Positions 1 to 6,162 of a DNA stretch of 9,122 nucleotides are shown here, piece by piece. Made by a program: the position numbers and the translations under genes. The stretch's first letter is position 1. Each line of letters starts with the position of its first letter. Source of the stretch: an uncultured Alphaproteobacteria bacterium (lineage in GTDB: Bacteria; Pseudomonadota; Alphaproteobacteria; Rhodobacterales; Rhodobacteraceae); the NCBI GenBank assembly GCA_929200295.1, contig CAKMZE010000107.1:1-9122 (forward strand). The letters run 5' to 3'. The notes beneath the pieces were generated by a model. The model saw only the letters and a list, made by a program, of their open reading frames with translations, was not told the origin of the DNA and ran no database searches.

Positions 1-39
1 ATCTACATCGCAGCAGCCATCATCAACTCGCGTTGAATC

Positions 40-423
40 TCAACACGCCCTAGTGATTGGCGCGGTTCTGTTAAATGATACAATTCCGTCACCTGTAGAT
101 ACGCCTGTGAAATCAATCGCACCTGATACATTCACAGTTGATGCGTCAAAATCGGCGGTCACATTTACCGTGCCATTACGGTAGGTATCAATAATATTTC
201 CGCGCATCTGACCTGTGTATGATGCACCCCCTGATACTGGCATGTTCGATGTCGGTGGCAGCCCGCTAAATGCGCCGCCACAACATGCAGAATTGCTACC
301 GCCCGTATATTCTAATCCGGCAAATGAAAATCCTGCTGGCCCAAAGAACTCAGGCGCGGAACCACCGCATGCTGACATGAAAAATACTGAGGAAAAGAGT
401 GCAAAGATGCGTGGTTTCGTCAT
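40..423 (-). CDS. Small surface-type lipoprotein, transferrin-binding-protein-like, possibly truncated
   Basis: This is a 127-residue protein with a lipoprotein signal peptide: basic start (MTKPR), hydrophobic stretch and lipobox MSAC with the lipidated cysteine at residue 19, followed by GG. The mature part is rich in Gly, Ser and Thr. Around residues 65-110 it has alternating beta-strand sequence (SGGASYTGQM, then GTVNVTADFD and VSGAIDF). That pattern recalls the beta-barrel domain of TbpB-like lipoproteins common in Rhodobacterales, which are often annotated 'transferrin-binding protein-like solute binding protein'; this match is from memory of the pattern. Its ligand is unknown. The ATG at 423 has a G-rich Shine-Dalgarno (GGGGG on the minus strand, 433-429) five bases upstream. 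The domain normally continues for several more strands, but here it stops soon after residue 110 in an uncharacteristic tail (RTAPITRAC). It may therefore be truncated or frameshifted. It faces away from the nuo genes and is probably unrelated to complex I. Confidence 0.6.
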   Translation of the reverse strand: MTKPRIFALFSSVFFMSACGGSAPEFFGPAGFSFAGLEYTGGSNSACCGGAFSGLPPTSNMPVSGGASYTGQMRGNIIDTYRNGTVNVTADFDASTVNVSGAIDFTGVSTGDGIVSFNRTAPITRAC

Positions 424-620
424 ATTATCCCCCGGATTATATTACTCTTTTATCAGATTACTTTAAATTTCTGCCTGTGTAAAATATCTGATTTCAATAA
501 GGTAGCCACCGCTTACTGTCGCGGATTTATGCTGAGGCAAAGCGCAAGATCACGAATGATATTGTATATCATCTTGTTTCACCTGAAATTATGGCCAAGC
601 ATACACGAGGAGCAGTTTGA
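424..620. promoter_or_regulatory. Divergent intergenic region between lipoprotein gene and DUF5333-type gene
   Basis: This 197-base gap separates two genes transcribed away from each other, so promoters for both are expected here; that is inferred from geometry. It is visibly AT-richer than the nuo genes. I found no convincing pair of -35 and -10 boxes. A minus-strand TATAAT occurs at 441-436, but it would put the transcript start on top of the lipoprotein ribosome binding site and lacks a -35 partner. The plus side ends with a strong Shine-Dalgarno GAGGAG (607-612). An inverted repeat at 556-572 is listed separately. No coding sequence is evident. Confidence 0.45.
556..572. repeat. AT-rich inverted repeat, possible operator
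   Basis: ATGATAT at 556-562 and ATATCAT at 566-572 are perfect 7-base inverted arms around the 3-base centre TGT. A second pair, CAAGAT (545-550) and ATCTTG (571-576), flanks and partly overlaps it with a different centre. The dyad lies 49-65 bases upstream of the ATG at 621, a position compatible with an operator for that gene. It could equally be chance in AT-rich DNA. No T-run follows, so a terminator is unlikely. Confidence 0.3.
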
Positions 621-1028
621 ATGAGTGTACAGATATTAAAGCGCGGCATCTATGCCGTCAGTTTCATGGTCATGATGCAGCCCGCGACGGCGCAATCTGG
701 GTTGAGCACTGAGGCTGAGATCACCGAAGGTCTGCTTGCGGTTGGTCAGGCGCTTGAGATTTCTGACAAATGCAGCGCACTTTCACCGCGTAAGATTCGC
801 GGTGCATTTTTCCTCAATGGTTTGCGCAATCGTGCGATTGCCTTGGGGTATTCCAGCGCGGAAGTTGATGCCTACGTTGATAATAAAGCCGAGCAGAACA
901 GGCTTGAGGATGTCGCGCGCGCACGTCTTGCTGAAAAAGGCGTGATTTCAGGGCAAGAGGCGACGTATTGCGCTGTTGGACGCGCAGAAATTGCCGCAAG
1001 GTCGCAAATTGGGCGTCTGCTTTATTAA
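621..1028 (+). CDS. Exported DUF5333-type protein associated with complex I genes
   Basis: This is a 135-residue protein of unknown function. Residues 1-24 form a Sec signal peptide: basic residues K7 and R8, a hydrophobic core, and a likely cleavage site after ATA at 24. The mature protein should be periplasmic. It is mostly helical and charged and has just two cysteines, C51 and C117, which could form a disulfide. The C-terminal block with YCAVGRAEIA and SQIGRLL looks like the conserved end of DUF5333 proteins; as I recall, these are Rhodobacteraceae proteins often encoded between nuoF and nuoG. The family call is from memory and pattern, not a search. The start is well supported: GAGGAG at 607-612 lies eight bases before the ATG. 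nuoG follows on the same strand after 137 bases. The gene before it, however, is a divergent lipoprotein gene and not nuoF. A structural, assembly or regulatory link to complex I is only inferred from the neighbourhood. Confidence 0.78.
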   Translation: MSVQILKRGIYAVSFMVMMQPATAQSGLSTEAEITEGLLAVGQALEISDKCSALSPRKIRGAFFLNGLRNRAIALGYSSAEVDAYVDNKAEQNRLEDVARARLAEKGVISGQEATYCAVGRAEIAARSQIGRLLY

Positions 1029-1165
1029 CAGACGTTTAACCTTCATAATTTCCTCACCAAAAATGTAGCTAGTGTCTGGCATCACACGCGCGCTTGGGCT
1101 AGAACGCCATCCAAAGCCATGCCCTTAACCATAGTTGGGCGGCATCTGGAACGAAAAGGCGTAGC
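1029..1165 (+). other. Intergenic leader upstream of nuoG
   Basis: This 137-base gap has no convincing gene. It contains an imperfect hairpin at 1121-1140: GCCC pairs with GGGC, and AAC with GTT around a CATA loop, with a two-base TT bulge. No T-run follows, so it is not an intrinsic terminator, and transcription from the upstream gene could continue into nuoG. The nuoG ribosome binding site is weak (AAAAGG at 1154-1159, six bases before the ATG). A 19-codon frame from ATG 1119 overlaps the nuoG start but has no supporting ribosome binding site. No clear promoter was recognised. Confidence 0.3.
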
Positions 1166-3184
1166 ATGTCTGATCTGAAAAAAGTCGTTATTGATGGAAC
1201 TGAGGTCGAGGTTGATGGCGCGATGACGCTCATTCAGGCTTGCGAAGTGGCAGGGATCGAGATCCCGCGCTTTTGCTACCATGAGCGACTGACAATTGCA
1301 GGCAACTGCCGCATGTGTCTGGTTGAGGTCGTAGGCGGCCCGCCAAAGCCTGCCGCCTCTTGTGCGATGCAGGTGCGGGATCTGCGCCCGGGGCCAGAAG
1401 GCCAAGCCCCACAGGTCAAAACCAATTCCCCCATGGTCAAAAAAGCCCGCGAAGGGGTGATGGAGTTTCTGCTGATCAACCATCCGCTAGATTGCCCGAT
1501 TTGCGATCAAGGCGGCGAATGCGATTTGCAAGATCAGGCCATGGCTTATGGCGTGGATTTTAGCCGTTTCCGTGAGCCCAAGCGCGCGACAGAAGATCTG
1601 GACCTTGGGCCGTTGGTCGAAACACATATGACACGTTGTATTTCGTGCACACGTTGTGTGCGTTTTACAACCGAGGTCGCGGGTATTCACCAGATGGGCC
1701 AGACAGGCCGGGGTGAGGATGCTGAGATCACGTCCTATCTGGGCGAAACGCTTGATTCGAATATGCAGGGCAACATCATTGATCTTTGCCCCGTTGGTGC
1801 GCTGGTGTCCAAACCCTATGCCTTTACCGCCCGCCCGTGGGAACTGACCAAGACGGAATCGATTGATGTGATGGACGCGCTTGGCTCCAACATCCGTGTG
1901 GACACCAAAGGGCGCGAAGTGATGCGGTTCCTGCCGCGCAACCATGATGGCGTGAATGAGGAATGGATTTCCGATAAAACACGCTTTGTTTGGGATGGTT
2001 TGCGCCGCCAGCGTCTCGACACACCTTATATTCGTGAAAACGGTAAACTGCGCAAAGCCAGCTGGCCTGAAGCACTTTCAGCGGCTTCGGCAGCGATGAA
2101 GGGTAAAAAAATTGCCGGCTTGATCGGAGATTTGGCATCTGTTGAGGCATCATTTGCGCTCAAGCAATTGATCGAGGGGCAGGGGGGCACTGTGGAGTGC
2201 CGCACGGATGGTGCGAAACTGCCCGCGGGCAACCGCTCTGGTTACGTTGGCACTGCCGCGATCGAAGATATCGATCATGCAGAGACAATACTGCTGATCG
2301 GCAGTAACCCACGCCAAGAGGCTCCCGTGCTCAATGCGCGTATCCGCAAAGCCTGGAGCCAAGGTGCAACCATCAAACGGATCGGCAAGGCCGTTGATCT
2401 GACCTATGATGTGGTCGAGCTTGGGTCTGACCGTGCCGCACTCGCCAAACTGGTTGAAAAAGGCCGCATCGGCCCTGCGCGCAAGCCTGCGGTGATCATC
2501 GTTGGGCAAGGCGCGCTGTCAGAGGCCGATGGCGAGGCAGTTCTAGCCGCGGCAATGGCGCTAACCTCTGATGACGCAGCCAAACTGATGGTGTTGCACA
2601 CCGCTGCGGGCCGTGTTGGTGCGATGGATGTGGATGCAACCACAAAAGGTGGTATCAAATCAGCCGTGAAAGAGGCCGAGGTGATCTATAACCTTGGTGC
2701 GGATGAGATTGATATCGCTGATGGGCCGTTTGTAATCTACCAAGGCAGCCATGGTGACCGCGGTGCGCACCGCGCCGACATTATCCTGCCAAGTGCGGCC
2801 TATACCGAAGAGAACGCGCTTTTCGTCAATACCGAAGGCCGACCACAGCTCGCGATGCGCGCAGGTTTTGCGCCGGGTGAAGCAAAGGAAAATTGGGCAA
2901 TTTTGCGCGCGCTCTCGGCTGAGCTGGATGCGACATTGCCCTTTGACAGCCTTGCGCAGCTGCGCGGTGCAATTGTTGCCGCACACCCGCATTTGGCTGA
3001 TGTGAATACGGTTGCGCAAAATGATTTTGTCCCACTAAAGCCCAAGAAACTGGGCAGCGCCGATTTCCGCTATGCGGTACGTGATTTCTATCTGACAAAC
3101 CCAATCGCACGGGCGTCACAGCTGATGGCTGAGCTGTCATCAAATGCACAGGCCCGCGATAACGCGGCACTTGCGGCCGAGTGA
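1166..3184 (+). CDS. nuoG: NADH-quinone oxidoreductase subunit G
   Basis: This is the large iron-sulfur subunit (672 residues) of the cytoplasmic arm of complex I; it passes electrons from the NADH module towards NuoI. The N-terminal ferredoxin domain holds the N1b 2Fe-2S ligands C37, C48, C51 and C66. Next is the His-Cys cluster N5 (H106, C110, C113, C119), then N4 (C158, C161, C164, C208). From about residue 229 it becomes a molybdopterin-oxidoreductase-like domain that in this family is structural and binds no cofactor. No cysteines occur in the region corresponding to the E. coli N7 ligands (about 229-263), and the protein is far shorter than the roughly 900-residue E. coli NuoG. Both traits fit alphaproteobacterial and mitochondrial-type complex I. 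The ATG at 1166 opens directly onto the ferredoxin domain, so the start is sound. The stop codon overlaps the GTG of the next gene by four bases (GTGA), pointing to translational coupling. Confidence 0.98.
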   Translation: MSDLKKVVIDGTEVEVDGAMTLIQACEVAGIEIPRFCYHERLTIAGNCRMCLVEVVGGPPKPAASCAMQVRDLRPGPEGQAPQVKTNSPMVKKAREGVMEFLLINHPLDCPICDQGGECDLQDQAMAYGVDFSRFREPKRATEDLDLGPLVETHMTRCISCTRCVRFTTEVAGIHQMGQTGRGEDAEITSYLGETLDSNMQGNIIDLCPVGALVSKPYAFTARPWELTKTESIDVMDALGSNIRVDTKGREVMRFLPRNHDGVNEEWISDKTRFVWDGLRRQRLDTPYIRENGKLRKASWPEALSAASAAMKGKKIAGLIGDLASVEASFALKQLIEGQGGTVECRTDGAKLPAGNRSGYVGTAAIEDIDHAETILLIGSNPRQEAPVLNARIRKAWSQGATIKRIGKAVDLTYDVVELGSDRAALAKLVEKGRIGPARKPAVIIVGQGALSEADGEAVLAAAMALTSDDAAKLMVLHTAAGRVGAMDVDATTKGGIKSAVKEAEVIYNLGADEIDIADGPFVIYQGSHGDRGAHRADIILPSAAYTEENALFVNTEGRPQLAMRAGFAPGEAKENWAILRALSAELDATLPFDSLAQLRGAIVAAHPHLADVNTVAQNDFVPLKPKKLGSADFRYAVRDFYLTNPIARASQLMAELSSNAQARDNAALAAE

Positions 3185-3573
3185 AGGGGTTTGCCATCAT
3201 AGGCTTTCTGGCGCTGGCCTTGGGCTGTGCCACGCCCGGTGAAACCCCGTCACGCGGGGTGTATAACCCATCATACCTTGGGGTGGATACGCGTCTTTTG
3301 GATGGCGATCTGGTGGGGTTTCAGGTGAAAATGACCGGCGCGCGTGAACGCATTGATGTGATGGCCTATGCCGAATGTGCAGCGGCGCAATATACCCTCA
3401 TCCGTGGTTATGGTTTTTTAAGACAAGTAAGAGTTGATGCCACGCAAGAGGCTGGTGTTTGGACCGCAGATGCGGTTTATACCATCTCGCCTGCTTTGCC
3501 GCGTGGCAGCAGAACGATAGACGCCGAGGTGACGGTGGCCGAATGCGGTCGTACCGGCATACCGACAGTGTAA
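3181..3573 (+). CDS. Small lipoprotein of unknown function inside the nuo operon
   Basis: This is a 130-residue protein that starts with GTG overlapping the nuoG stop. It has a short lipoprotein signal peptide: K2, a hydrophobic stretch, and lipobox ALGC with C16 as the probable lipidated residue. Residues 17-30 are Pro/Gly/Ser-rich, like a linker. The rest looks like a compact mainly beta domain with motifs AYAECAAAQYTL (62-73), RGYGFLRQVRV (75-85), ISPALPRGS (102-110) and AECGRTG (120-126). C66 and C122 could pair as a disulfide after export. I do not recognise a named family. Rhodobacter and Paracoccus nuo clusters contain extra reading frames among the core genes, and this may be one of them. 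The GTGA overlap, and the nuoH Shine-Dalgarno lying across its stop codon, make it an integral operon member. A role at the periplasmic face of complex I, or in its assembly, is inference from location only. Confidence 0.85.
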   Translation: MKGFAIIGFLALALGCATPGETPSRGVYNPSYLGVDTRLLDGDLVGFQVKMTGARERIDVMAYAECAAAQYTLIRGYGFLRQVRVDATQEAGVWTADAVYTISPALPRGSRTIDAEVTVAECGRTGIPTV

Positions 3574-3582
3574 GGAACCGAT

Positions 3583-4623
3583 ATGATAGATTTCTTTACA
3601 ACGACAAATCTTGGGATGGCATTGGTTATCTTGGGGCAATGTTTGTTGGTACTGATCCCGCTTTTGGTGGCGCTTGCGTTTTTGATGTACGCTGACCGCA
3701 AAATCTGGGCAGCGGTGCAGATGCGCAAGGGGCCAAACATCGTGGGCCCTTTTGGTTTGCTGCAATCCTTTGCGGATTTCCTGAAATATATTGTCAAAGA
3801 GATCGTTGTCCCTGCGGGTGCTGATAAGGCGGTGTTCTTTCTTGCGCCGATGATTACATTCGTTCTGGCTGTGATTGCTTGGGCTGTGATCCCCTTTAAT
3901 GATGGCTGGGTTCTGTCCGATATCAACGTGGCCATTCTTTATGTATTCGCCGTGTCCTCGCTTGAGGTTTATGGTGTGATTATGGGGGGATGGGCGTCGA
4001 ACTCAAAGTACCCATTCCTTGGATCGCTACGCTCTGCGGCGCAGATGATCTCTTATGAGGTGTCGATTGGTCTCATTATCATTGGTGTGATTATCTCAAC
4101 CGGTAGCATGAACTTTGGCGCCATTGTCGAGGCGCAGCGCGGTGATGCGGGGCTGTTTAATTGGTATTGGGTAGCGCATTTCCCGATGCTCTTTTTGTTC
4201 TTTATCTCAGCGCTTGCTGAAACGAACCGCCCACCATTTGACCTGCCCGAGGCAGAATCAGAGCTGGTGGCAGGCTATCAGGTGGAATATTCATCCACGC
4301 CTTTCCTATTGTTTATGATTGGCGAGCTGATGGCGGTGGTTCTGATGTGCGCCTTGACCACGCTGTTGTTCTTTGGGGGGTGGCTGTCGCCTATTCCGGG
4401 TCTGCCAGATGGGATTTTCTGGATGATCCTGAAAATGGCGGCTGTGTTCTTTATGTTCTCAATGGTGAAGGCGATCACACCACGTTACCGCTATGACCAG
4501 CTTATGCGGATCGGTTGGAAGGTGTTCCTGCCACTTTCATTGGCTTGGGTCGTGCTCGTTGCGTTTCTTGCAAAATTCGAAGTGATGGGCGGCTTTTGGG
4601 CCCGTTGGGCAGTGGGAGGCTGA
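3583..4623 (+). CDS. nuoH: NADH-quinone oxidoreductase subunit H
   Basis: This is the membrane subunit (346 residues) that forms much of the quinone-binding chamber and joins the peripheral arm to the proton-pumping arm. Family motifs are intact: ADRKIWAAVQMRKGPN (37-52) after the first membrane helix, the acidic cytoplasmic loop with ETNRPPFDLPEAESELVAGY (213-232), and PRYRYDQLMRIGWK (300-313) before the last helix. About eight hydrophobic helices are evident, as is usual for bacterial NuoH, and the length is typical. The ATG at 3583 is preceded by AAGGAA (3572-3577), five bases away. That sequence overlaps the stop codon of the upstream lipoprotein gene, so translation is probably coupled. 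The stop is one base before the nuoI ATG. No key residue appears to be missing. Confidence 0.98.
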   Translation: MIDFFTTTNLGMALVILGQCLLVLIPLLVALAFLMYADRKIWAAVQMRKGPNIVGPFGLLQSFADFLKYIVKEIVVPAGADKAVFFLAPMITFVLAVIAWAVIPFNDGWVLSDINVAILYVFAVSSLEVYGVIMGGWASNSKYPFLGSLRSAAQMISYEVSIGLIIIGVIISTGSMNFGAIVEAQRGDAGLFNWYWVAHFPMLFLFFISALAETNRPPFDLPEAESELVAGYQVEYSSTPFLLFMIGELMAVVLMCALTTLLFFGGWLSPIPGLPDGIFWMILKMAAVFFMFSMVKAITPRYRYDQLMRIGWKVFLPLSLAWVVLVAFLAKFEVMGGFWARWAVGG

Positions 4624-4624
4624 T

Positions 4625-5119
4625 ATGACCGAAATTGATTATACCCGCGCAGCAAAGTATTTTCTCCTTGCAGATTTCTGGAAGGGGTTTGGCCTTGGGA
4701 TGAAATACTTCTTTTCCCCCAAGGCAACGCTCAACTACCCCCATGAAAAAGGGCCGCTTAGCCCACGGTTTCGGGGTGAGCATGCGTTGCGCCGGTATCC
4801 CAACGGTGAAGAACGCTGCATTGCCTGCAAACTCTGCGAGGCGGTATGCCCGGCACAGGCCATCACGATTGATGCGGAACCGCGCGACGATGGATCACGC
4901 CGCACAACGCGCTATGACATCGATATGACCAAATGCATCTATTGCGGTTTCTGCCAAGAGGCCTGCCCAGTCGATGCTATCGTTGAAGGGCCAAATTTTG
5001 AGTTCTCAACCGAGACCCGCGAAGAGCTATATTACGATAAAGACAAGCTGCTTTCCAATGGGGACCGTTGGGAGGCCGAGATTGCCCGAAATCTTGAAAT
5101 GGATGCCCCGTACCGATGA
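4625..5119 (+). CDS. nuoI: NADH-quinone oxidoreductase subunit I
   Basis: This is the ferredoxin-like subunit (164 residues) with two 4Fe-4S clusters, N6a and N6b, which conduct electrons between the NuoG/NuoF side and the terminal cluster N2 next to quinone. Two CxxCxxCxxxCP motifs are complete: C65, C68, C71 with C75, and C104, C107, C110 with C114. In this fold the last cysteine of each motif ligates the other cluster. The N-terminal segment (about residues 1-35, with FWKGFGLGMKYFF) is the amphipathic part that sits on the membrane. The C-terminal helix includes EELYYDKDKLL. The length matches alphaproteobacterial NuoI. GGGAGG at 4614-4619, within the end of nuoH, lies five bases before the ATG. 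A 64-base gap follows before nuoJ. Confidence 0.98.
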   Translation: MTEIDYTRAAKYFLLADFWKGFGLGMKYFFSPKATLNYPHEKGPLSPRFRGEHALRRYPNGEERCIACKLCEAVCPAQAITIDAEPRDDGSRRTTRYDIDMTKCIYCGFCQEACPVDAIVEGPNFEFSTETREELYYDKDKLLSNGDRWEAEIARNLEMDAPYR

Positions 5120-5124
5120 TTGAT

Positions 5125-5187
5125 ATGCGCCTCTCTTTTGATGCGGCACATGAATTGGGCTGCTTGAACAAGGATAAAGCCAGATGA
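5125..5187 (+). other. Possible 20-codon micro-ORF between nuoI and nuoJ
   Basis: An ATG at 5125 opens a 20-residue frame (MRLSFDAAHELG, then CLNKDKAR) whose TGA overlaps the nuoJ start as ATGA (5184-5187). That arrangement is typical of translational coupling. No Shine-Dalgarno precedes the ATG, the product matches nothing I know, and a frame this short can arise by chance. The nuoJ ribosome binding site lies inside it. Confidence 0.2.
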
Positions 5188-5789
5188 CAGTTGCTGCGTT
5201 CACATTTTATCTCTTTGCACTGTCCACGGTTGCCGGCGGGTTCTTTACCGTGGTCAGCCGCAACCCTGTGCATTCGGTGCTCTGGTTGATTTTGGCGTTT
5301 CTGTCATCGGCAGGATTATTCGTGCTTTTGGGGGCTGAATTTGTCGCGATGCTCTTGGTGATTGTCTATGTCGGCGCGGTTGCTGTGCTATTCTTGTTCG
5401 TTGTCATGATGCTCGACGTTGATTTTGCAGAGCTTAAGGCAGAAATGACCAAGTACCTGCCGCTGGCGTTGCTGATCGGGATTGTGATCGTGATGCAGCT
5501 GATGATGGCTGTGGGTGTCTGGGGCTTTGCGGATGATGCGCTGGCCAATCGTGCAGCACCAATTGGCGAGGCAGAGAACACTGCCGCACTTGGGCTGTTG
5601 ATCTATGATAAATATCTGATCCTCTTCCAGCTTGCTGGGTTGATCCTACTGGTTGCGATGATTGGCGCGATTGTGCTGACCCTGCGCCACCGCACAGACA
5701 TCAAACGTCAGAATGTTATGGCGCAGATGCACCGTGACCCGGCCAAGGCGATGGAACTCAAAGACGTCAAACCGGGGCAGGGGCTGTAA
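5184..5789 (+). CDS. nuoJ: NADH-quinone oxidoreductase subunit J
   Basis: This is a hydrophobic membrane subunit (201 residues), homologous to mitochondrial ND6, placed between NuoH and the NuoK/NuoL/NuoM pumps. It has about five membrane helices. The third carries the conserved signature LGAEFVAMLLVIVYVGAVAV (49-68) followed by LFLFVVMM, the segment whose pi-bulge changes conformation during coupling in known complex I structures. After the last helix (about 146-166) comes a basic and polar cytoplasmic tail of some 35 residues, HRTDIKRQNVMAQMHRDP and onwards, as in alphaproteobacterial homologues. The ATG at 5184 has AAGGAT at 5170-5175, eight bases upstream. Unusually for this compact operon, it is separated from both nuoI and nuoK by about 64 bases, and each gap holds a possible micro-ORF. 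Confidence 0.97.
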   Translation: MTVAAFTFYLFALSTVAGGFFTVVSRNPVHSVLWLILAFLSSAGLFVLLGAEFVAMLLVIVYVGAVAVLFLFVVMMLDVDFAELKAEMTKYLPLALLIGIVIVMQLMMAVGVWGFADDALANRAAPIGEAENTAALGLLIYDKYLILFQLAGLILLVAMIGAIVLTLRHRTDIKRQNVMAQMHRDPAKAMELKDVKPGQGL

Positions 5790-5866
5790 TGCGGGTTTTG
5801 ATTTCATGTGCGGTTGTAAAACATTCTTCCCAAGATCTGCAGGAGCAATGCAATGATCGGACTTGA
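5789..5866 (+). other. Possible 25-codon micro-ORF between nuoJ and nuoK
   Basis: The nuoJ stop TAA shares its last base with an ATG (TAATG, 5787-5791). This ATG opens a 25-residue frame (MRVLISCAVVKH, then SSQDLQEQCNDRT) that runs 14 bases into nuoK in another frame. Stop/start overlaps of this kind can permit reinitiation. There is no clear ribosome binding site and no recognisable product, so it may be fortuitous or an old gene remnant. Confidence 0.15.
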
Positions 5867-6158
5867 ACATTATCTAACCGTGGCTGCGGCCCTGTTCGTT
5901 ATCGGCATCTTTGGGCTGTTTTTGAACCGAAAGAATGTGATCATTCTATTGATGAGCATCGAGCTGATGTTGCTCGCGGTGAATATCAATTTTGTCGCCT
6001 TCTCCAGCTATCTCAATGATCTTGGTGGTCAAGTCTTTACACTGTTTGTACTGACCGTTGCCGCAGCTGAGGCTGCGATTGGCCTTGCGATCCTTGTGTG
6101 TTTCTTCCGCAACCGGGGTACGATTGACGTCGAAGATGTCAACGTGATGAAAGGGTAA
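5853..6158 (+). CDS. nuoK: NADH-quinone oxidoreductase subunit K
   Basis: This is a small membrane subunit (101 residues), homologous to ND4L and the MrpC antiporter subunit, with three membrane helices. It carries the two buried acidic residues needed for proton translocation: E37 in LLMSIELMLLAVN and E73 in TVAAAEAAIGLAI, equivalent to E. coli E36 and E72. Length and motifs are fully typical. The ATG at 5853 is chosen because AGGAG (5841-5845) is seven bases upstream. A nearer ATG at 5848 is only two bases from that site and meets a stop after two codons. nuoL begins four bases after the stop, and its ribosome binding site is formed by the last codons of nuoK. Confidence 0.98.
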   Translation: MIGLEHYLTVAAALFVIGIFGLFLNRKNVIILLMSIELMLLAVNINFVAFSSYLNDLGGQVFTLFVLTVAAAEAAIGLAILVCFFRNRGTIDVEDVNVMKG

Positions 6159-6162
6159 AATT

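Noticed and set aside
436..441. Perfect minus-strand TATAAT as a promoter for the lipoprotein gene
   Set aside because: The transcript would start within the ribosome binding site, and no -35 element occurs at the proper distance.
215..466. 83-residue plus-strand frame opposite the lipoprotein gene
   Set aside because: It is antisense to a frame with a clear signal peptide and lipobox, has low-complexity composition (Pro, Ala, Asn) and no supporting ribosome binding site.
1121..1140. Hairpin before nuoG as an intrinsic terminator
   Set aside because: The stem is short and bulged, and no T-run follows it.
1119..1178. 19-codon frame overlapping the nuoG start
   Set aside because: It has no Shine-Dalgarno and no recognisable product, and its overlap with nuoG is easily explained by chance.
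1276..1452. Loss of N7 cluster cysteines in NuoG as a novelty
   Set aside because: The N7 cysteines are known to be absent from alphaproteobacterial and mitochondrial homologues, so this is normal for the group.
1487..1945. 152-residue minus-strand frame inside nuoG
   Set aside because: It is a shadow of the strongly conserved nuoG coding sequence, with no signal, motif or ribosome binding site of its own.
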